29,200 nt of DNA from JACQFK01 sp964619955. GTDB lineage: Bacteria > Planctomycetota > MHYJ01 > JACPRB01. This document shows, one piece after another, positions 14,925 to 20,697 of the stretch. Below the pieces are notes generated by a model, which was given only the letters and a program-made list of their open reading frames with translations, was not told the origin of the DNA and ran no database searches. The translations under genes and the position numbers were made by a program. Numbering within the stretch: position 1 is the first letter of the stretch; the number at the start of each line of letters is the position of its first letter. The DNA lies in contig CAZUJF010000057.1 in assembly GCA_964619955.1 (NCBI GenBank), positions 1 to 29,200 of the forward strand, given 5' to 3'.

Positions 14925-16309
14925 GCGGCGTCCGTCGCCTCCCGCAGAAGCCCGTGCTCCGTGCACTGGTTCGCCGGCCGGGCGGGGCCGAGCCGGCCGC
15001 GGCGCATGACGGCGATGCGGTCGCAGAGTCCCAGCAGCTCCGGGAAGTAGCTGGAGACGAGGATCGCGCTCTTGCCCCGCCGCGACACCAATTCGTCGAG
15101 CAGGCGGTAGATCTCCGCCTTGGCGGCGACGTCGATGCCACGTGTGGGCTCGTCGAGCAGCAGGACGTCGACGTCGTGATGCAGGAGCCGTCCGATCGCG
15201 ATCTTCTGCTGGTTGCCGCCGGACAGCTCGCCGATCCGCTGTCCGGGTCCGGCGCAGGCCACGCCGAAGCGTTCGATCCACGTCGCGGTCGCCGCATGCT
15301 GCGCAGCGGGTCGCACGAGTCTGCCGAGCTTCGTGAGCGTGAGGTTGTCGGCGATCGAGAGGTTGAGCAGCAGGCCCTCGCCCTTGCGGTCCTCGCTGAC
15401 GAAACCCAGGCCGCGCGCCCAGCATTCTCTGGGCGGCGTGAAGAGTGCGCGCAGCAGTTCGGTGCGCCCGGCGCCCACGAGGCCGGCGATGCCGAGCACT
15501 TCGCCGCGGCGGAGGTCCAGGTCCCGGAGCTTCAGGACGGGGTCGCCCGGACGGCGCGGCGAGCGCGGGTAGAGGCTGTCGACGCGGCGGCCGACCATGA
15601 GGTCCACGATGGATTCGGGGGTCGCGCCCGCCATCTCGCCGCCGCCCGCGCTGCGTCCGTCGCGCAGGACCGTGTAGCGGCTCGCCACGCGGCGGCATTC
15701 CTCGATGAAGTGGCTGATGTAGAGGACCGCCTGGCCCTGCGCGCTGAGGCGCTGGATGAGGGCGAAGAGGGCCTCGGCGTCGCGGAGGGCGAGGGAGCTG
15801 GTGGGTTCGTCGAGGACGAGGACGCGGCAGCCGGAGGCGAGGGCGCGGCCGATCTCCACGATCTGCCGCTGGGCGGGGCTGAGGTCGGCGGTCCTCGTCC
15901 CGGGTCCGATCTCGGGATGCCCGAGTTCCGTCAGCGCGGCCGTCGCGCGCCGGAGCATCTCGCCGCGGTCGAGCAGGCCGTGGCGGAGGGGTTCGAGTCC
16001 GAGGGCCATGTTCTCGGCGACGCTGAGGTGCGGCGCGAGCGAGAGTTCCTGGTAGATCATGGAGACGCCGAGGCGGCGGGCGTCGAGCGGGCTGCGGGGG
16101 CGGTAGGGGGCGCCGTCAAGGGTCAGCGTGCCTTCGTCGGGCGCGTGGGCTCCGGAGAGGACTTTCATGAGGGTGGATTTGCCGGCGCCGTTCTGACCGA
16201 GCAGGGCGTGGACTTCGCCGGGATTCACGCAGAGATCGACCCCGTCGAGGGCGAGCGTGCCGCCGAAGCGTTTGCGGATGCCGCGCATGTCGAGGCGCGG
16301 GGGGCTCAT
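14921..16309 (-). CDS. Sugar ABC transporter ATP-binding protein (RbsA/MglA-like, two ABC domains)
   Basis: A 462-residue double ATPase that energises sugar import. Domain 1 has Walker A GQNGAGKST (38-46), a degenerate signature LSPAQRQIVEIGRAL and Walker B VLVLDEPTSSL. Domain 2 has the usual degenerate Walker A (GLVGAGRTELL), signature LSGGNQQK and Walker B VLLLDEPTRGID. It is somewhat shorter than typical 490-510-residue relatives; the linker and the start of domain 2 look compact. Its ATG at 16309 overlaps the binding-protein stop (ATGA), and its stop overlaps the permease start. The upstream outer-membrane gene runs in the same frame without a stop, but this ATG is the natural start. Confidence 0.93.
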   Translation of the reverse strand: MSPPRLDMRGIRKRFGGTLALDGVDLCVNPGEVHALLGQNGAGKSTLMKVLSGAHAPDEGTLTLDGAPYRPRSPLDARRLGVSMIYQELSLAPHLSVAENMALGLEPLRHGLLDRGEMLRRATAALTELGHPEIGPGTRTADLSPAQRQIVEIGRALASGCRVLVLDEPTSSLALRDAEALFALIQRLSAQGQAVLYISHFIEECRRVASRYTVLRDGRSAGGGEMAGATPESIVDLMVGRRVDSLYPRSPRRPGDPVLKLRDLDLRRGEVLGIAGLVGAGRTELLRALFTPPRECWARGLGFVSEDRKGEGLLLNLSIADNLTLTKLGRLVRPAAQHAATATWIERFGVACAGPGQRIGELSGGNQQKIAIGRLLHHDVDVLLLDEPTRGIDVAAKAEIYRLLDELVSRRGKSAILVSSYFPELLGLCDRIAVMRRGRLGPARPANQCTEHGLLREATDAA

Positions 16310-17268
16310 GGGGCCTGCTCGGGGTGGAGCAGGGCCATGAACGCGGGCTGGTCCATGTTCTCCGGGGAGACGAGGGCGGCGCCGGTGTCGATGCGGCGCT
16401 CGACTTTGACTCCCCGGAGATGTTCGACGGCGGTTTTCACGCCGAGGTAGCCCATGCGGACGGGGTTCTGGAGGACGGTGCCGTGCAGTTCGCCGGCCTT
16501 GAGGGCGGCGACGATCTTCTCGGAGCTGTCGAAGCCGGCGAATTTGACCTTGCCGGCGAGTTTGGCGCCCTGGAGGGCGCGGAGCATGCCGAAGGTGCTG
16601 GATTCGTTGGGGCAGAAGAGGCCGTCGGCTTTGAGGCCGCCCTCGGCGGTCTTGAGGGACGTGAGGAGGTTCTCGGCGGCTTTCTGGGCGGTGTCGCTGG
16701 TGGCGCCGGCGTACTGGGAGTCGCTGACGATTTCGAGTCCGCCCTGCTTGGCGGCCTCGAGGAAGCCCGCCTCGCGTTCGGCGGTGGAGGCGGAGCCCTC
16801 CATGTAGCGGAGCAGGGCGACGCGGCCCTTGCCGCCGAGCAGCTTGGCGAGGTGTTCGCCGGCGAGGCGGCCGCCCTTGAAGTTGTCGGTGGCGACGAAG
16901 CTGGTGAAGTCGTCGCTTTTGAGGGCGGAGTCGAAGATGACGACGGGGATCTTGCGGGCGACGGCGGCGGCGACGGGTTTGCGGAGGGCGGAGTCGTCGA
17001 GGGGGGCGAGGACGATGGCGGAGACGCCGCGGTTGACGAAGTTCTCGACCTCGGCGATCTGGCCGCTGCGGTCGTTTTCGGTCTGGGGGCCCTTCCAGAC
17101 GATGTCGACGTCGAGTTCCTTCGCGGCCTTGAGGGCGCCGGCATGGACGGACTTCCAGAATTCGTGGGTGGTGCCCTTGGGGATGACGGCGATGCTCAGG
17201 CGGTTCCCGGTCTTCCCCTCGCAGCCGACCAGGAGGAGGGTCAACGCCAATGATGCAGCGATTCTCAT
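16306..17268 (-). CDS. Sugar ABC transporter substrate-binding lipoprotein
   Basis: A type I periplasmic binding protein (Peripla_BP_4, ribose-binding-like), 320 aa from ATG 17268. The N-terminus MRIAASLALTLLLVGC is a lipoprotein signal with Cys16 as the lipid anchor. The mature domain starts SIAVIPKGTTHEFWKSVHAGA and shows the repeated Rossmann lobes (AIVLAPLDDSAL, KFAGFDSSEKIV). It delivers a monosaccharide or similar ligand to the coupled ATPase and permease. An alternative ATG at 17277 (adding MDP) is possible; 17268 is preferred for the cleaner signal peptide and because a -10-like TATCAT ends 7 nt upstream. Confidence 0.92.
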   Translation of the reverse strand: MRIAASLALTLLLVGCEGKTGNRLSIAVIPKGTTHEFWKSVHAGALKAAKELDVDIVWKGPQTENDRSGQIAEVENFVNRGVSAIVLAPLDDSALRKPVAAAVARKIPVVIFDSALKSDDFTSFVATDNFKGGRLAGEHLAKLLGGKGRVALLRYMEGSASTAEREAGFLEAAKQGGLEIVSDSQYAGATSDTAQKAAENLLTSLKTAEGGLKADGLFCPNESSTFGMLRALQGAKLAGKVKFAGFDSSEKIVAALKAGELHGTVLQNPVRMGYLGVKTAVEHLRGVKVERRIDTGAALVSPENMDQPAFMALLHPEQAP

Positions 17269-17275
17269 GGGGTCC

Positions 17276-17305
17276 ATGATAGGTGTCCCCCCTTGGCCCT
17301 GGCAA
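17276..17305 (-). promoter_or_regulatory. Candidate promoter of the sugar ABC importer operon
   Basis: Minus-strand TTGCCA (17300-17305), an 18-nt spacer and TATCAT (17276-17281) place the start point at or just before ATG 17268. The -35 abuts the palindromic repeat at 17306-17336. If used, the mRNA would be leaderless and ATG 17277 could not be the start. Confidence 0.4.
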
Positions 17306-17336
17306 GGCAACAAACCAGACGGGCTGCTTTGTTGCC
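17306..17336 (+). repeat. Third copy of the 31-nt palindromic repeat
   Basis: This copy is identical to 6905-6935 at 28 of 31 positions. GGCAACAAA (17306-17314) pairs with TTTGTTGCC (17328-17336), CAG (17316-17318) with CTG (17324-17326), and the loop is ACGGG. The single copy lies between the outer-membrane gene's terminator and the ABC operon promoter. Sequence beyond it (TCGCTGAGGC) differs from the flanks of the first locus, which helps delimit the unit. Confidence 0.7.
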
Positions 17337-17346
17337 TCGCTGAGGC

Positions 17347-17368
17347 AAAAAAGCAACCCCTCGGGTTG
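17347..17368 (-). terminator. Intrinsic terminator after the outer-membrane protein gene
   Basis: On the minus strand CAACCC (loop GAG) GGGTTG is followed by CTTTTTT. It is a compact hairpin with a T-run, right after the coding region of the beta-barrel protein. It would end the isomerase-DUF1080-barrel transcript. No in-frame stop codon of the barrel gene occurs before it. Confidence 0.7.
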
Positions 17369-17374
17369 GTTTGG

Positions 17375-18337
17375 CTTCTTGCTCTTGGAGCCCAGGAAGA
17401 CGTGGAGGCCGATCTGGAGGGAGTAGTTGACGAAATCCTCCATGTCCGACTGGTCGAGGTCGTTGGCCTCATGGTCCTCGGCGAGCATGACGCTACCGCT
17501 CAGGATGACCGTCACGCGTGGAATGAGCTGGGCGTAGATCTGCGCCTGGAAGCCGTAGGCCCAGTACGCTTCACTCTGGGCCTTCATCCGGGCGTCCTCG
17601 AAGTCCGTTTCTCCCACATGCACCGCAAAGACCCGGGCGTCGATCGTGGTGACGTCGCTCAGATGCAACTCCGTCCCGCCGACGATCGACCAGATGTCCG
17701 CCGGCTCCTCCGTCACCCCGTTGCGCTTGCGCGTGTCGGCGAAGACGTAGCTCGTCCCGAAGTAGGGCTCGATGATGCCGACCCTCTTTGAAAGGGCGGT
17801 GGAAAACCCGTATTTCCACACGCCGGATCCGATCGCCCCGTCGCGGTCGTCCTGGACCTCGACGCCGTTGGCCTCGATGGCCGGCTCGCCCTGCTGGTCG
17901 TCGCCGGTGGGCGCGATCACGATGAGCCCGAAAATCCACTGGGGAAGGACCGTGGACTCCTTGAGGAGCTGGTAGTTCAGGTTGAACTCCAGGTCGCTGA
18001 AGCCGTAGACGTCCTGCTCCGTTTCCACGTCGAAGGCTCCGATATCGCCGTCCCCTTCGGAGCCGCCCGCGAATTGCCAGTGCGTCCGCACTTCGACTTC
18101 GAACCCGGCCCCCAGACCCAGCGCGATTTCGAGATGGAACTCGTAGGCCTCGCTGTCGAGGTCCAGATCGGTCGCGGGCGCATCGTCGCTCAGCGTGAAA
18201 CTGGCGAACGTCATCCCCAGCCGGGCCGTGGCGGAGACCTGGCCGAAGTCCAGGATGTCCGTGGGCGTCAGCGCGTCCTGCGCACGGGCCGTAGCGGCCG
18301 CGGCGACGAGGAACAGCGGGATCATCAGCGTGCGCAT
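17375..18337 (-). CDS. Outer-membrane beta-barrel protein (phenol MetA-degradation/transporter-like), no stop codon found
   Basis: Exported protein with a signal peptide ending ARA (about residue 19), starting at ATG 18337 with GGGAGGGAG directly upstream. The mature part alternates hydrophobic and polar residues in strand-like repeats (FHLEIALGLGAGFEVEVRTHW, with breaks; QWIFGLIVIAPTGDD; IIEPYFGTSYVFADT; VTVILSGSVMLAEDH) and ends in LQIGLHVFLGSKSKK, typical of an outer-membrane barrel. The family guess (Phenol_MetA_deg-like channel) is by pattern. The given end is the last barrel-like residue. The frame has no stop there and stays open through the terminator, across the binding-protein gene, to the ATPase stop at 14921. 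Either the stop was lost, an indel exists, or the mRNA is non-stop. Confidence 0.7.
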
Positions 18338-18396
18338 GGCTCCCTCCCCATTCATATCCCGGACTTACCGGCAGACCGTACGGAAGGTTTCAGGGA

Positions 18397-19065
18397 TCAT
18401 CCCAGGATTTTGACCTTGATGTTCTTGTACTCGACCTTGTCGCCGTGGTCCTGCAGGTCGATGTGCCCCTTGGGCTCCTTGCCGTAGGTCGCGACCTTCG
18501 CCCATTTGCTCTTGGCGACCCGCGCGTTCCAGTCCTCGCTGCCGATCTCGCACTCGACCACCTTCTCGCCGTTGAGCCAGTGCTCGAGGTGCTTGCCCTT
18601 CGCCACGATCTTCATCCGGTTCCATTCCCCCGCGGGCTTGCAGACGTTCTTGGACGGGGCATAGACGGCGTAGACCGAGGCGGACGACGTCAGCGGGTTC
18701 TTGCCGTCCCCGTGTTTGTCGTTGTCGAGCACCTGGCACTCCATGCCCGTCATATACGGCGCGTTCTGGCTCTCGGCGGCGCGGTAGATCACGCCGCTGT
18801 TGCCGCCCGGCGCCACCCGCCAGTCGATCGTGAACTCGAAATCCGCGAACTGCTCGACGGTGAGGATGTCCCCGCCGCCCTTCACCCGCGTGAGGGCGCC
18901 CTCGACGACCTGCCAGCCGTCGGGACACTTGTCCTTCTTGTAGCCGCGCCAGCCTTCGGTCGTCTTGCCGTCGAAGAGCAACTTCCAGCCGTCCTTCTTC
19001 TCGTCGGCGCTGAGGGTGTTGTCCTGGGCCAGTAGGGACAGGATCGTCAGGGTCGCAAGCGCCAT
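18397..19065 (-). CDS. 3-keto-disaccharide hydrolase family protein (DUF1080)
   Basis: A 222-residue exported protein with a short hydrophobic leader. The DUF1080 hallmarks are DGWKLLFDGKTTEGWRGY near the N-terminus, NSGVIYRA in the middle and GHIDLQDHGDKVEYKNIKVK at the end. The fold is a LamG-like beta sandwich. Members hydrolyse 3-keto glycosides such as 3-keto disaccharides; whether this copy is catalytic is not shown by sequence alone. ATG 19065 has GGAGAA about 5 nt upstream. It sits 41 nt after the TIM-barrel gene and 59 nt before the barrel protein gene, on the same strand, consistent with one transcript. Confidence 0.9.
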   Translation of the reverse strand: MALATLTILSLLAQDNTLSADEKKDGWKLLFDGKTTEGWRGYKKDKCPDGWQVVEGALTRVKGGGDILTVEQFADFEFTIDWRVAPGGNSGVIYRAAESQNAPYMTGMECQVLDNDKHGDGKNPLTSSASVYAVYAPSKNVCKPAGEWNRMKIVAKGKHLEHWLNGEKVVECEIGSEDWNARVAKSKWAKVATYGKEPKGHIDLQDHGDKVEYKNIKVKILG

Positions 19066-19106
19066 GGTCGTTCTCCTCGATTGGAAAGGAGCATCATACG
19101 CGGCGC

Positions 19107-19961
19107 TCAGGCACGTGTCAGCTCATTCCAAAGGGCCCGGTAATAGCGCATGAAGCGCAGGGCGGCGTCGGGTTTGGCCCCGGGGGCCGCCTCGGGGACG
19201 CCCGCGACCTCCATCAGCGTCACGCGGTCGTAGCGGATCGACTTCAGGCACTGGAACAGCTCGCGCCACGGGTACGGGCTCCACAGCTCGTTGATGTGGC
19301 AGGACTTGATGTCCTTCTGGAGCAGCTCGAAAGCCTCGCGGATCGAGCCGTTCTTCACGTCCTCGCCGTTGGAGTTCCAGCAGACGCCGACCGCCGGGTG
19401 CGCGCAGGCGTCCATGAGGGTGCGCATGTGCGCCGGCTGCGCGGTGCCGGCGCCGTGCACCTCGACCCAGATCTCGACGCCGCAGTCCTGCGCGATCTTT
19501 CCGCACTCCTTGAGCGCCGTCCCGATCTGATCGAGGGTCTTCGGGACTTCGATGCCCTTGGGCAGGCCGTTGGGGCGGACCTTGACGCCCTTCGCGCCGA
19601 GGTCCCGCGCGAGCTCGCAGAAGGCCCGGCAGTCGTCGATGTGTTTCTTCACGACGGCGGGGTCCGGCGAGTGGAACTCGCAGACGGAGCCGAAGCCCCA
19701 GAGCTTCACGCCGGAACCCTCGATGCGCTTCCGGGTCTCCTGGCGCGCGTCCGCTCCGAGCGAGGGCTCGACCTTGTGGGCGTGGGTGGTGCGGAGTTCG
19801 ACCCAGCCGAAGCCCGCCGCCTTGCAGGTCGCGAGCAGGGTGGGGAGGTCCATCTGGGCCCCGACGTTGTACGTCACGGTGCCGAGCTGGAACTTCGGCG
19901 CCTCCTGCGGGAGGGGCAGGGTCAGGAGCGAGGGGCTGGCCAGGAACTGGCGACGCTTCAT
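19107..19961 (-). CDS. Tat-exported sugar phosphate isomerase/epimerase-like TIM-barrel protein
   Basis: A 284-residue AP-endonuclease-2-type TIM barrel. The N-terminus MKRRQFLAS is a twin-arginine signal, so the protein is exported folded. Barrel landmarks are FGWVELRTTHAHKV, LGAKGVKVRPN, VEIWVEVHGAG (metal-site Glu/His candidates), VGVCWNSN and CHINELW. In planctomycetes and Bacteroides this family, with DUF1080, is associated with 3-keto sugar processing (lyase, hydratase or epimerase); the exact reaction here is inferred. No Shine-Dalgarno site precedes ATG 19961; TAGCAT is 4 nt upstream. It is divergent from msrA and leads the DUF1080 and barrel genes. Confidence 0.87.
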   Translation of the reverse strand: MKRRQFLASPSLLTLPLPQEAPKFQLGTVTYNVGAQMDLPTLLATCKAAGFGWVELRTTHAHKVEPSLGADARQETRKRIEGSGVKLWGFGSVCEFHSPDPAVVKKHIDDCRAFCELARDLGAKGVKVRPNGLPKGIEVPKTLDQIGTALKECGKIAQDCGVEIWVEVHGAGTAQPAHMRTLMDACAHPAVGVCWNSNGEDVKNGSIREAFELLQKDIKSCHINELWSPYPWRELFQCLKSIRYDRVTLMEVAGVPEAAPGAKPDAALRFMRYYRALWNELTRA

Positions 19962-19996
19962 AGGAATGCTACGCCCGGGAAAACGACTTGGGGTCA

Positions 19997-20025
19997 TTGC
20001 ATTCGGGCCCCGGGAGGCGTATATC
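19997..20025 (+). promoter_or_regulatory. Promoter of msrA
   Basis: TTGCAT (19997-20002), a 17-nt spacer and TATATC (20020-20025) lie immediately before ATG 20034. The start point would be about 2 nt before the ATG, so the AGGA at 20026-20029 would fall outside the transcript or at its very end. Confidence 0.45.
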
Positions 20026-20033
20026 AGGAAGCG

Positions 20034-20633
20034 ATGCTGATGCCGACCTTGTCCCTCGCGCTGCTGGCCTGCGTCCAGGAGGCCTCGAAAGACGTGACGA
20101 CCGAGATCGCGACCCTGGGCGGCGGCTGCTTCTGGTGCGTCGAGGCCGTCTTCGAGGAGGTCCCCGGCGTGAGTTCGGCGGTATCCGGCTACGAAGGCGG
20201 CAGCGTCGAAAACCCGACGTACGACCAGGTCTGCTCCAAGACCACCGGCCACATCGAGGTCTGCCAGATCAAGTTCGACCCCGCGAAGATCTCCTACGAG
20301 AAGATCCTGGAGATCTTCTTCAAGACGCACGATCCGACCACGAGGGACCGCCAGGGCAACGATGAAGGACCGCAGTATCGCTCGGTCATCTTCACGCATT
20401 CCGACGCGCAGAAGGCGAGCGCCGAGAAGGTGAAGAAGGCCCTCGACGCCTCCGGCGCCTTCGCGAAACCCATCGTCACCGAGATCCTGCCCACGAAGAA
20501 ATTCTGGGAGGCCGAGGGGTACCACCAGAACTACTTCAAGGTCAACCCCAACAAGGGGTACTGCCGCTTCGTCGTCGCCCCGAAAGTGGAGAAATTCCGC
20601 AAGGTCTTCGAGGACCTCCTCAAGAAGAAGTAA
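20034..20633 (+). CDS. msrA: Peptide methionine sulfoxide reductase MsrA, exported
   Basis: A 199-residue MsrA that reduces methionine-S-sulfoxide in proteins. The active-site motif GCFWC is at 31-35 with catalytic Cys32. GYEGGSVENPTYDQVCS, HDPTTRDRQGND and YHQNYF are the other family blocks. The N-terminus MLMPTLSLALLAC is a lipoprotein-type signal with Cys13, so this copy probably acts in the periplasm or on a membrane surface rather than the cytoplasm. Further Cys residues (in QVCS and EVCQ) may resolve the disulfide. It is divergent from the TIM-barrel gene and followed by the PVC haem protein 64 nt downstream. Confidence 0.95.
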   Translation: MLMPTLSLALLACVQEASKDVTTEIATLGGGCFWCVEAVFEEVPGVSSAVSGYEGGSVENPTYDQVCSKTTGHIEVCQIKFDPAKISYEKILEIFFKTHDPTTRDRQGNDEGPQYRSVIFTHSDAQKASAEKVKKALDASGAFAKPIVTEILPTKKFWEAEGYHQNYFKVNPNKGYCRFVVAPKVEKFRKVFEDLLKKK

Positions 20634-20665
20634 GCCCGCCTGAAACATTTCCTGCATCCCGGGTG

Positions 20666-20683
20666 TTAGCTAATTCGAGTTAG
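20666..20683. promoter_or_regulatory. Near-perfect palindrome before the haem-protein gene
   Basis: CTAATTCGAGTTAG (20670-20683) is a 14-bp palindrome with one mismatched pair, and TTAGCTAA (20666-20673) is a perfect 8-bp palindrome overlapping it. They lie 15 nt before ATG 20698, between msrA and the haem-protein gene. A repressor operator is a reasonable guess from symmetry and position only. Confidence 0.35.
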
Positions 20684-20697
20684 TCGAGGGACTTCAG

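Noticed and set aside
14921..18355. A single 1144-residue fusion of barrel protein, unknown middle and ABC ATPase
   Set aside because: The middle is an out-of-frame reading of the binding-protein gene, rich in Arg and Pro, and an intrinsic terminator plus a natural ATPase start with ATGA overlap separate the parts.
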